Shown one piece after another: positions 7,047 through 14,834 of a stretch of DNA of 23,308 nt; position 1 is the stretch's first letter; the number at the start of each line of letters is the position of its first letter. Source of the DNA: an uncultured Eubacteriales bacterium (GTDB taxonomy: Bacteria > Bacillota > Clostridia > Oscillospirales > CAG-272); the NCBI GenBank assembly GCA_900552255.1, contig URZF01000005.1, positions 1 to 23,308 on the forward strand, given 5' to 3'. A program made the translations under genes and the position numbers. The notes under the pieces were generated by a model. It had not been told where the DNA came from. It searched no databases and saw only the letters and a list, made by a program, of their open reading frames with translations.

Positions 7047-7574
7047 ATGGATCAGAAAAGGGTTGGGGCGTTTATCGCCTCTTTGCGCAAGGAGAAGGGT
7101 ATGACGCAGGAGGCGCTCGGAGAACGTTTGGGCGTTACGAACAAAACGGTTTCCCGTTGGGAAAACGGCAATTATATGCCGGATATCGGACTTTTGCTGC
7201 CGCTTGCCGAGACGCTTGGCACAAGCGTCAACGAGCTGCTCTCAGGGGAGCGTCTCACGGAGGCGGCGTATCGGGAAAGGGCGGAGAAAAATCTTGTGGA
7301 GGTCTTGCAGAAAAGCGCGTTTTCCGTGCGGGAAAAGACGATATATTTTACAAGAAAATGGAACCGTGAGCACAGGTTCGAGATGATTCTCTGGGCGATT
7401 CTGTATCTTGCGGCGGGCGTGCTCGCGTGGCTTTTCGACAAATCATGGATCGCGCCGGTCCTCGGTCCCGCGGCGGTCGCTATCGTGATTGGGCTGAAAA
7501 ATAAGAGGGCATGCTACGTAGAGGGAAAGCTGTACGGCTCCGCGCCGGAGCTGGCACAGAAAAAAGAAAAGTGA
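7047..7574 (+). CDS. XRE-family regulator with C-terminal membrane segments
   Basis: The 175-aa protein begins with an XRE/Cro-type helix-turn-helix domain (about residues 6-60). The recognition region QEALGERLGVTNKTVSRWEN is typical. A linker follows, and then two hydrophobic helices (about 112-130 and 134-151) and a short basic tail, suggesting a membrane-tethered DNA-binding protein. The ATG at 7047 is chosen because the HTH begins at the usual distance from it. The SD is imperfect: GGAG is only two bases away, with AAAGG further upstream. It follows the uxuA terminator and precedes the promoter of the sugar isomerase pair by 15 nt, so those genes are plausible targets, but this is inference. 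The membrane segment could sense a small molecule or bind a partner protein. Confidence 0.85.
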   Translation: MDQKRVGAFIASLRKEKGMTQEALGERLGVTNKTVSRWENGNYMPDIGLLLPLAETLGTSVNELLSGERLTEAAYRERAEKNLVEVLQKSAFSVREKTIYFTRKWNREHRFEMILWAILYLAAGVLAWLFDKSWIAPVLGPAAVAIVIGLKNKRACYVEGKLYGSAPELAQKKEK

Positions 7575-7589
7575 ATTTTTCATTTGATG

Positions 7590-7618
7590 TTGACATTCCG
7601 TTTGCCGTCCATTAAAAT
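7590..7618 (+). promoter_or_regulatory. Sigma-A promoter of the sugar isomerase/dehydrogenase pair
   Basis: A perfect TTGACA (7590-7595), a 17-nt spacer and TAAAAT (7613-7618) lie about 40 nt upstream of the isomerase-like gene. It begins 15 nt after the stop of the XRE regulator gene. No clear palindromic operator was seen over it. Confidence 0.75.
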
Positions 7619-7656
7619 AGGATTGAATTTTGAGATCCAAAGGAGGATTTCCGGTT

Positions 7657-8511
7657 ATGTACGATTTTCCGATCGGAGCGATTGTGGATTCGTTCCGTTG
7701 CGATACCATGGAAGCCGTCAAAAAGGCGGCGTCGATCGGCATCAAAGGCATTCAGATGTACTGCACGCGCGGTGCGCATGCCCCCGAAAGCTTCGGCAAG
7801 GAGGAACGCCGCGAGCTTCTGCATTTTGTGAAGGACAACGGGATGGTATTCTCCGCTATTTGCGGCGATCTCGGACGCGGTTTCGGCGATCCCATGCTCA
7901 ATCCGGAGCTTATCGAGCAGTCCAAGCGCATTATGGATATGGCAAAGGATTTTGAAACGGATATCGTGACGACGCACATCGGCGTGGTGCCGGCCGATAA
8001 AAATCATGACCGATATAAGATCATGCAGGAGGCATGCTGTGAGCTTGCCCGTTATGCCGACAGCATCGGTTCGCATTTTGCCGTCGAGACAGGGCCGGAG
8101 CCTTCCGCCGTGCTGGCGGAGTTCCTCGATTCGCTGAATTCGACCGGCGTCGCGGTCAACCTTGATCCCGCCAACCTTGTCATGGTGACGGGCGACGATC
8201 CCGTGCAGGCAGTCTACAATCTGCGTCGCTATATCGTCCATACGCATGCGAAGGACGGTATAAAGCTCGCCGACGGCAATCCGGAATATATTTACCGTGT
8301 GGTCCATCCGATTCCGGAGGAGGCGCAGGGGATAAAGTATTTCAAAGAGGTACCGCTCGGCACGGGAAGCGTAGATTTTAAGAAATATCTTGCGGCGCTC
8401 GACGACATCGGTTATCGCGGCTTTCTCACCATCGAACGCGAGGTCGGGGACGATCCCGCGCGCGACATCAAGATCGCTTATGACCATCTGGAAAGCATCA
8501 TTCGGGCATAA
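7657..8511 (+). CDS. Sugar phosphate isomerase/epimerase-like TIM-barrel protein
   Basis: The 284-aa protein belongs to the xylose isomerase-like/AP endonuclease 2 TIM-barrel superfamily, whose members isomerise or epimerise sugars and keto-sugars with a divalent metal. Residues matching the usual metal-site pattern are His107 (TTHIG), Glu144 (AVETGPE), Asp170 (NLDPAN), His195/His197 (HTHAKD) and Glu260 (TIERE). The exact substrate cannot be told from sequence by eye; IolE, IolI, tagatose 3-epimerase-like and hydroxypyruvate isomerase-like enzymes share this layout. AGGAGG precedes the ATG by ten bases, and an upstream in-frame start has no SD. The gene is followed after 15 nt by a Gfo/Idh/MocA dehydrogenase. 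That pairing is common in inositol, uronate or glycoside catabolism and suggests consecutive steps on one sugar. Confidence 0.88.
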   Translation: MYDFPIGAIVDSFRCDTMEAVKKAASIGIKGIQMYCTRGAHAPESFGKEERRELLHFVKDNGMVFSAICGDLGRGFGDPMLNPELIEQSKRIMDMAKDFETDIVTTHIGVVPADKNHDRYKIMQEACCELARYADSIGSHFAVETGPEPSAVLAEFLDSLNSTGVAVNLDPANLVMVTGDDPVQAVYNLRRYIVHTHAKDGIKLADGNPEYIYRVVHPIPEEAQGIKYFKEVPLGTGSVDFKKYLAALDDIGYRGFLTIEREVGDDPARDIKIAYDHLESIIRA

Positions 8512-8526
8512 AAGGAGAATTTCAGA

Positions 8527-9591
8527 ATGGGAAACAGGTTAAAAATCGGCATCATCGGCGTGGGCGGGATTTCCTGCTCGCATATCGAGGCTTATCGGAA
8601 GCATCCGGACGTCGAGCTTTATGCGTTCTGCGATATCAACGGGGAGCGCCTGCGCTATATGGGAGAACGATACGATATCACGAGGCTTTATACGGATATA
8701 GATGCGTTTTTGGCGCTTCCGGAGCTCGACGCGGTGAGCGTCTGCACATGGAACAACGGACATGCGCCCTGCGCCATCGCCGCGCTGAATGCGGGCAAGC
8801 ATGTGCTTTGTGAAAAGCCGATGTGCATCACGGTCGAGGACGCAGAGGCGATGAAGGCGGCTGCCGAGAAGAACGGCAAGCTGCTCATGATCGGATTTGT
8901 ACGCCGCTTCGGGGCGGATATGAAAATCCTGCGCGAGCTTTATGAAAAGGATTATTTCGGAGATATTTACTATTCCAAGGTGCAGTATCTGCGCCGAAAC
9001 GGCAATCCGGGCGGCTGGTTCGGAGACAGCTCCCGCTCCGGCGGCGGACCGCTCATCGATCTCGGCGTGCATGTCATCGATTTTGTCCGCTATCTGAAAG
9101 GCAAGCCCAAAGCGGTTTCCGTGTACGGCGCGACTTTCCAGAAGCTTTACGACCGGAAGAATATCCGCTCGCAAAAGGCGTACCGCTCGTCCGGTGCGGC
9201 CGAACATGACATCTGTGACGTGGAGGATTTGGCGACGGCTCTCATTCGGTTTGAGGACGGCTCCGTTCTCAGCGTCGAGGCGAGCTTCAGTCTGAATATT
9301 AAAAACGACGAGGGCAAAATGATCTTCTGCGGAACAAAGGCGGGTGCTGCCTTGAATCCGGAGCTGGAGCTTTACGGCGAGCTTGACGGCTATATGACCG
9401 ATATTTCATTGAAGGCGGAAACGACGATGAATTTCAGCGATATATTCCGCCAAGAGATTTTCCATTTTGTCGATTGCATAGAGAACGGCACGGAATGTCT
9501 GAGTCCTGCCGAGGACGGCGTCGAAATGATGAGGATTCTGAACGCGATTTATGAATCGGCAAGATGCGGACACGAGGTTTTGCTGAAATAA
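8527..9591 (+). CDS. Gfo/Idh/MocA-family NAD(P)-dependent oxidoreductase
   Basis: The 354-aa protein has an N-terminal Rossmann fold with the dinucleotide motif GVGGIS (11-16), an acidic residue ending the second strand (CDIN), and the family hallmark CEKP (95-98). The C-terminal alpha/beta domain contains GGGPLIDLGVHVID (172-185), which carries the Asp178/His182 pair expected in the active site. These enzymes oxidise or reduce sugars such as myo-inositol, or hydrolyse glycosides through a redox cycle. The substrate is not evident here. AAAGGAG sits nine bases before the ATG. It forms a two-gene operon with the TIM-barrel isomerase and is closed by a strong terminator. Confidence 0.92.
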   Translation: MGNRLKIGIIGVGGISCSHIEAYRKHPDVELYAFCDINGERLRYMGERYDITRLYTDIDAFLALPELDAVSVCTWNNGHAPCAIAALNAGKHVLCEKPMCITVEDAEAMKAAAEKNGKLLMIGFVRRFGADMKILRELYEKDYFGDIYYSKVQYLRRNGNPGGWFGDSSRSGGGPLIDLGVHVIDFVRYLKGKPKAVSVYGATFQKLYDRKNIRSQKAYRSSGAAEHDICDVEDLATALIRFEDGSVLSVEASFSLNIKNDEGKMIFCGTKAGAALNPELELYGELDGYMTDISLKAETTMNFSDIFRQEIFHFVDCIENGTECLSPAEDGVEMMRILNAIYESARCGHEVLLK

Positions 9592-9596
9592 AAAGG

Positions 9597-9633
9597 AGGC
9601 TCGCTTCCCATGAGAAGCGAGCCTTTGTTTTTT
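9597..9633 (+). terminator. Rho-independent terminator after the dehydrogenase gene
   Basis: AGGCTCGCTTC and its complement form a perfect 11-bp stem with a 6-nt loop, followed by TTGTTTTTT. It begins five bases after the stop of the Gfo/Idh/MocA gene and ends the plus-strand block facing the arginine operon. Confidence 0.92.
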
Positions 9634-9701
9634 GAAAGGGGAAGCATAGAATAACTCCGATAGCAGGTAATTTCATAAAGAAAATCGAAAAGACGATGAT
9701 A

Positions 9702-9731
9702 AGCCGCCATGCCGTATTCAGCATGGCGGCT
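9702..9731 (-). terminator. Hairpin closing the arginine operon
   Basis: AGCCGCCATGC and its complement form a perfect 11-bp stem with an 8-nt loop, starting five bases after the carB-dapF stop codon. On the minus strand the following T-rich stretch is interrupted (TTATCATCGTCTTTT), so it is an imperfect intrinsic terminator. It may mainly protect the mRNA 3' end. The 68 nt between it and the convergent terminator at 9597-9633 show nothing else. Confidence 0.65.
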
Positions 9732-9735
9732 GCTT

Positions 9736-12700
9736 TTAGTATTCCACCACGCCCTCGTAAACGAGGTGAGCGTCTCCGTCGAGCGTGATGCCGTCGTCCG
9801 AACAGCGCACGTGCAGATCGCCGCCGCGCAGCTTGACAGTGATGTCCGTGTCCTTTTTGCAGTAGCCGCAGAGGACAGCGGCATAGGCTGCCGCGCATGC
9901 GCCCGTTCCGCAGGCTGCGGTCTCCCCGTTGCCGCGCTCCCAAACGCGCATTTTGATCGTCGTTTCATTTACGACGCGGATAAATTCCGTGTTGATGCGC
10001 TGCGGGAAAAACGGAGCAAATTCAAATTTGGGACCGATTTTTTCGATATCCACCGCTTCTACACGGTCGCAGAAAACGACGCAGTGCGGATTGCCGACGG
10101 AAAGACAGGTGATCTCATAGGCTTCGCCGTCTATCGTCACGGGATGGCGAATCAGCGTGTCCGCGTCCAGCGTACAGGGCAGATTTTTTGCCGAAAGCTC
10201 GGCGCGTCCCATTTCTACGCTTACATAAGTCACCTTGCCGCCGCTCGTATACAGCGTGAGCGTTTTGATCCCGCTTGCGGTTTCCACCGTGATTTTTTCG
10301 GTATTCACATAACCGCCGTCATATAGGTATTTTCCGGCGCAGCGGATGCTGTTGCCGGCCATTTTCCCCTCGCTGCCGTCGCGATTGAAAATCCGCATTT
10401 TCGCGTCCGCGACACAGGATCTCTCGATCAGAACGATTCCGTCGCCGCCGATGCCGCGCGAACGGTCGCACATCCCGACCGCCAGCGCTTCGGGGCAGGT
10501 GATGCTTCCGTCGAAATTCGCAAAGAAAATATAGTCGTCGCCGGAGCCCTGCATTTTGGAGAAAGGCAGCTTCATAGGCTCCTTTCGCATGTGGTTGATA
10601 TCGACAAGCTCCGTGTTGTCCTCGCGGAAGCGCCCCGCGAGGATGTCCGCGAGCGCGTTCGCGGTGTCAAGGGAAGTCAGACACACGATGCCGAGCGAGA
10701 GCGCCTTGCGGTGGAGCGCGATGTAGTCGTCCAGCGTCCGGTCGAAGAGCGCGCCGGTGTAAACGATATAGCTGATCTTTCCCGATTCGAGCAGGGAAAA
10801 GGTCGCCGCTTTGTCCGTCATGCCGGGCACTTCCGCGGCATCGATGCCAAGCGCCCGTATCGCCTCTGCGGTATCGGGGGTGGCATAAAGGCTCATACCG
10901 ATGTCATAGAGCTTTTTTGCGAGGGAAACGACCTCGGGAAGATCTTGATTTTCTACGCTGAGGAAAACGCCGGCTTCGCGGTCGTGTGTCCCGATCCGAT
11001 AGCCCGCCGCGGTGAAACCCTTGAACATCGCTTCCGAAAGCGTTCGTCCAACACCGAGCACCTCGCCCGTCGATTTCATCTCCGGTCCGAGATAGGAATT
11101 GACGTCCGTGAGCTTTTCAAAGGAGAACACCGGAACCTTGACGGCATAATACGGCGGCGTTTTGTATAATCCCGTGCCGTATCCGAGAGAGGGGAGCGGT
11201 GCGCCCAGCATGACGCGCGAGGCGATATCCACCATCGGCACGCCGGTCACCTTGCTGATATAAGGCACCGTGCGCGACGCGCGCGGATTGACCTCGATGA
11301 CATAAAGCTCGCCGCCGTATATCAGATATTGGATGTTGACAAGTCCCTTTGTACCGAGCGCAAGCGCGAGCTTCTCGGAGCAGTCCACGATCTTTGCCGT
11401 CATTTTGTCATTGATGCCGTAGGGCGGATAGACGGCGATCGAATCGCCGCTATGGACGCCCGCGCGTTCGATATGCTGCATAATGCCGGGGATGAGAACG
11501 TCGCGTCCGTCGGAGATGACGTCCACCTCCAGCTCAGGGCCCATCATATATTTGTCGACGAGCACCGGGTTTTCGATGCCGCCGGCAAGGATCCGCTCCA
11601 TATAGCGGAGGGCCTCGGTGTCGCTTCTCACGATCTGCATGTTCTGTCCGCCGATGACATAAGAGGGACGAAGAAGCACCGGATAACCGAGCTCCCTTGC
11701 CGCTGCGAGCGCCTCTTCCGCTGTGCGTACGGCTGTCCCGCGCGGACGGCGGAAGCCGGATTTTTCCAGCAGCGCGTCGAATTTTTCCCGGTCCTCCGCG
11801 ATGTCGATTCCTTCGGCGGAGGTGCCGAGGATCGGAATTCCCTTCCGATGCAGAAATTCCGTCAGACGGATCGCCGTCTGTCCGCCGAAAGCGACGACGA
11901 CGCCCACAGGATTTTCCACGCGGATGACGTTCATCACGTCCTCCGGTGTGAGCGGCTCGAAATAGAGCCTGTCGGCCGTGTCGTAATCCGTCGAGACGGT
12001 TTCGGGATTGTTGTTGACGATAACCACGTCGTATCCGAGGTTTTTGAGTGTCATGACGCAGTGTACGGAGGAATAGTCGAACTCGATTCCCTGACCGATT
12101 CGGATGGGGCCTGAACCGAGGACGAGAATCGTCTCTTTTTTCCGGTTCCTGATAAATTCGCGCGCCTCGCAGTCGCTGTCATAGGTGGAGTAGAAATACG
12201 GCGTTTCCGCGTCAAACTCCGCGCCGCAGGTGTCGACCATTTTATAGGAGGCGGCAAGATGAGGAAGCGTCTCCCTGCCGGATATCCGGCGAATGGCGGC
12301 GTCCGGATATCCGAACGATTTTGCTTTTTTGTAAAGAGCGTCCGTCATCGGAGAGGCGGCAAGCTCTTTTTCAAACGCTGCAAGCTTTTGCAGCTTGGCA
12401 AGGAAGAATTTGTCGATTTTTGTGATTTTATGGATTTCGTCGATGGAATATCCCGCTTTCAGCGCCTCGAAAACCGTGAAAAGCCGGCGGTCGTCCATGC
12501 GGCGCAGGCGCTCGGAAAGAGGGGCGCCGTCGATGGGTGCGGCGTTCAGCGTGTCGAGGGAGATTTCCGCGCCGCGGACGGCTTTCATGAGCGCCGCCTC
12601 GAACGATGTTCCAATCGCCATGACCTCGCCGGTTGCTTTCATCTGTGTGCCGAGCGCGCGGGAGGCACCCGCGAACTTGTCAAACGGCCATTTCGGAAAT

Positions 12701-13767
12701 TTTACGACGACATAATCGAGCGCGGGCTCGAAGCAGGCGCAGGTCTTGCCGGTGATGTCGTTTTTGATTTCGTCGAGCGTGTATCCGAGCGCGATCTTCG
12801 CCGTGACCTTCGCGATCGGGTAGCCCGTCGCCTTGGAGGCGAGTGCGGAGGAACGCGAAACGCGGGGATTGACCTCGATGACCGCATATTCAAAGCTATC
12901 GGGGCAAAGCGCGAACTGGCAGTTGCAGCCGCCGACGATATTCAGCGACGAAATGATATGGAGCGCCGCGCTGCGGAGCATCTGATATTCGCGGTCGGCG
13001 AGCGTCAGCGCAGGAGCGGCGACGATGCTGTCGCCGGTATGGATGCCGACGGGATCGAAATTCTCCATCGAGCAGACGGCGATGACGTTTCCCGCGGCGT
13101 CGCGGATCGTCTCGAACTCGATTTCCTTCCAGCCGGCGATGTATTTTTCCACCAAAATCTGTGTGATCGGAGAAGCGTCAAGTCCGGCCTTCGCCGCCTC
13201 GCGCATCTCTTTTTCAGAATAGGCCACGCCGCCGCCCGTACCGCCGAGCGTGAACGCCGGACGGATGATGACGGGGTAACCGATCTTTTCGGCGATGGCG
13301 AGCGCATCCTCCACGGTTTCCGCGATTCCGGAGGGAATCGTCGGCTCGCCGATTTGCTCCATGGTCTGCTTGAAGAGCTTTCTATCTTCCGCCTTGTCGA
13401 TGGCCTCAGCATTCGTTCCGATGAGACGGACGCCGTGCGCGTCGAGAAAGCCGTCCTTGGCAAGCTCCATAGCAAGCGTGAGTCCGGTTTGGCCGCCGAG
13501 CCCGGCGAGCAGGCTGTCCGGCTTTTCCTTTTCGATGATGCGCCGAAGCGTTTCTACTGTCAGCGGCTCGAGGTAGATTTCGTCCGCGAACGCGCGGTCG
13601 GTCATGATGGTCGCGGGATTGGAGTTGACGAGCACGACGTTTACGCCCGCTTCCTTTAGGATGCGGCAGCCCTGCGTGCCGGCGTAGTCGAATTCCGCCG
13701 CCTGCCCGATGACAATGGGACCGGAGCCGATGACGAGCGTTTTTCTGATGGTTTTATCGAGCGGCAT
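9736..13767 (-). CDS. carB-dapF: Carbamoyl-phosphate synthase large subunit fused to diaminopimelate epimerase
   Basis: One uninterrupted 1343-aa frame codes for two complete enzymes. Residues 1 to about 1064 are CarB, which makes carbamoyl phosphate from bicarbonate, ammonia delivered by CarA, and two ATP. The two ATP-grasp halves are each marked by LRPS/IRPAF-type and IEVNPR segments, and the C-terminal MGS regulatory domain ends in NTELVDINHMRKEP. From Met1065 a 279-residue DapF follows, which interconverts LL- and meso-diaminopimelate for lysine and peptidoglycan. Its two catalytic cysteines are present (DapF Cys79 in GNSIRC, Cys222 in ACGTGACA). Both parts have normal single-enzyme length. 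In DapF the usual GxGND segment reads GSGDD, so a conserved Asn is Asp. AGGAG eight bases before the carB ATG and a 14-nt overlap with carA support the start. It is the last gene of the arginine operon. A sequencing error is possible but would have to preserve the frame across a tidy junction. Confidence 0.95.
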   Translation of the reverse strand: MPLDKTIRKTLVIGSGPIVIGQAAEFDYAGTQGCRILKEAGVNVVLVNSNPATIMTDRAFADEIYLEPLTVETLRRIIEKEKPDSLLAGLGGQTGLTLAMELAKDGFLDAHGVRLIGTNAEAIDKAEDRKLFKQTMEQIGEPTIPSGIAETVEDALAIAEKIGYPVIIRPAFTLGGTGGGVAYSEKEMREAAKAGLDASPITQILVEKYIAGWKEIEFETIRDAAGNVIAVCSMENFDPVGIHTGDSIVAAPALTLADREYQMLRSAALHIISSLNIVGGCNCQFALCPDSFEYAVIEVNPRVSRSSALASKATGYPIAKVTAKIALGYTLDEIKNDITGKTCACFEPALDYVVVKFPKWPFDKFAGASRALGTQMKATGEVMAIGTSFEAALMKAVRGAEISLDTLNAAPIDGAPLSERLRRMDDRRLFTVFEALKAGYSIDEIHKITKIDKFFLAKLQKLAAFEKELAASPMTDALYKKAKSFGYPDAAIRRISGRETLPHLAASYKMVDTCGAEFDAETPYFYSTYDSDCEAREFIRNRKKETILVLGSGPIRIGQGIEFDYSSVHCVMTLKNLGYDVVIVNNNPETVSTDYDTADRLYFEPLTPEDVMNVIRVENPVGVVVAFGGQTAIRLTEFLHRKGIPILGTSAEGIDIAEDREKFDALLEKSGFRRPRGTAVRTAEEALAAARELGYPVLLRPSYVIGGQNMQIVRSDTEALRYMERILAGGIENPVLVDKYMMGPELEVDVISDGRDVLIPGIMQHIERAGVHSGDSIAVYPPYGINDKMTAKIVDCSEKLALALGTKGLVNIQYLIYGGELYVIEVNPRASRTVPYISKVTGVPMVDIASRVMLGAPLPSLGYGTGLYKTPPYYAVKVPVFSFEKLTDVNSYLGPEMKSTGEVLGVGRTLSEAMFKGFTAAGYRIGTHDREAGVFLSVENQDLPEVVSLAKKLYDIGMSLYATPDTAEAIRALGIDAAEVPGMTDKAATFSLLESGKISYIVYTGALFDRTLDDYIALHRKALSLGIVCLTSLDTANALADILAGRFREDNTELVDINHMRKEPMKLPFSKMQGSGDDYIFFANFDGSITCPEALAVGMCDRSRGIGGDGIVLIERSCVADAKMRIFNRDGSEGKMAGNSIRCAGKYLYDGGYVNTEKITVETASGIKTLTLYTSGGKVTYVSVEMGRAELSAKNLPCTLDADTLIRHPVTIDGEAYEITCLSVGNPHCVVFCDRVEAVDIEKIGPKFEFAPFFPQRINTEFIRVVNETTIKMRVWERGNGETAACGTGACAAAYAAVLCGYCKKDTDITVKLRGGDLHVRCSDDGITLDGDAHLVYEGVVEY
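10573..10585 (-). promoter_or_regulatory. SD-like site and Met codon at the carB/dapF junction
   Basis: On the minus strand AAAGGAG (10585-10579) lies three bases before an in-frame ATG (10575-10573) that matches the natural start of stand-alone DapF, MKLPFSKMQG. The spacing is shorter than optimal. It may be a fossil ribosome binding site from a once separate dapF, or it may still give some free DapF by internal initiation. Confidence 0.4.
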
Positions 13768-14830
13768 CGCAGGTTCTCCTTTCTTCCATCATGGAGAGAA
13801 ATCGGTCAAAGAGGAACGATGTGTCGTGCGGACCGCCGCACGCCTCCGGATGGAACTGTACGGAAAAGGCGGAAAGCTCTGGATAGTCGATTCCCTCGCA
13901 GGTGCCGTCGTTGGCGTTGACATAGCGCAGAACGCCCGTTTTGAGGCTTTCCGGCACGACGGCGTAGCCGTGGTTCTGGCTTGTGATGTAGGTGCGTGCG
14001 CCCATGACGTCGCGCACCGGCTGATTCGCGCTGCGGTGTCCATATTTCAGCTTTTCCGTCTCGGCGCCCATGGCAAGCGCCATGAGCTGATGTCCGAGGC
14101 AGATGCCGAACACGGGAACCTTTCCGAGCAGCGCGCGGAGCACGTCGATTTCCGTTCTGTTTTCCGCAGGGTCGCCGGGACCGTTCGAGAGCATGACGCC
14201 GTCGGGCGCGTCCGCGAGGATTTCCGCAGCCGTGGTCCCTGCCGGAACGGCCGTGACCTTGCAGCCACGGCGGACAAGCTCGCGGACGATGTTGGCCTTT
14301 GCGCCGTAATCGATGAGCGTGACGCGGTATCGCTCCTTTTCGGGAGAGAATACCGCGGGCATGCCCCGCGTCACGCTTTTCACGGCGTTTTGAATGGCAT
14401 ATGCCTTGATCTTTTGGAGCTCTGCGGGGATTTCATCTGTAAGCATGGCGTTCATGACGCCGCGCTCGCGGATTCTTTTGGTGAGCGCGCGGGTATCGAC
14501 GCCCGTGATGCCGGGCACGCCGTTCCGTTTCAGAAATTCATCCAGCGTATATTCGCAGCGGAAATTGGAGGGCGCGTCGCACGCCTCGCGCACGACATAG
14601 CCGAAAACGGCGCATTTTCCCTCGAAATCCGCCTCGGTGATACCGTAATTTCCGATGAGAGGGAAAGTTTGCAGAACGATCTGTCCGAAATAGCTCGGAT
14701 CGGTCAGCGTTTCCGTGTAGCCGCACATCCCCGTCGTGAAAACGAGCTCGCCGACGCATGCACGGTCGGCGCCGAGGGCGGCGCCCTCATAGACGGCGCC
14801 GTCCTCCAAAATCAAATATCTTTTTTTCAT
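13754..14830 (-). CDS. carA: Carbamoyl-phosphate synthase small (glutaminase) subunit
   Basis: CarA hydrolyses glutamine and channels ammonia to CarB. The 358-aa protein has the CarA-specific N-terminal domain (starting KKRYLILEDGAVYEG), then a class I glutamine amidotransferase domain. The domain has nucleophile Cys244 in FGICLGHQ, and His327 and Glu329 in QFHPEA. NGPGDP (217-222) and the SQNHGYAV segment (284-291) are also typical. The ATG at 14830 is chosen because the family N-terminus begins there; the longer open frame runs back through argF. No good SD precedes it and only 4 nt separate it from the argF stop, so translation is probably coupled to argF. The 3' end overlaps carB by 14 nt, which suits production of the two subunits in equal amounts. 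Length is slightly short of E. coli CarA but normal for Bacillota. Confidence 0.96.
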   Translation of the reverse strand: MKKRYLILEDGAVYEGAALGADRACVGELVFTTGMCGYTETLTDPSYFGQIVLQTFPLIGNYGITEADFEGKCAVFGYVVREACDAPSNFRCEYTLDEFLKRNGVPGITGVDTRALTKRIRERGVMNAMLTDEIPAELQKIKAYAIQNAVKSVTRGMPAVFSPEKERYRVTLIDYGAKANIVRELVRRGCKVTAVPAGTTAAEILADAPDGVMLSNGPGDPAENRTEIDVLRALLGKVPVFGICLGHQLMALAMGAETEKLKYGHRSANQPVRDVMGARTYITSQNHGYAVVPESLKTGVLRYVNANDGTCEGIDYPELSAFSVQFHPEACGGPHDTSFLFDRFLSMMEERRTCDAAR

Positions 14831-14834
14831 ATTC

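Noticed and set aside
9646..9660. 13-base match (ATAGAATAACTCC) shared with the riboswitch promoter at about 23110
   Set aside because: At 9647 there is no usable -35 at the right distance, and the match is short; probably chance in AT-rich spacers.
12259..13659. Long plus-strand open frame (466 codons) opposite carB
   Set aside because: It is antisense to the highly conserved first half of CarB, has no SD and is rich in Arg, Asp and Gly, as expected of a GC-rich shadow frame.
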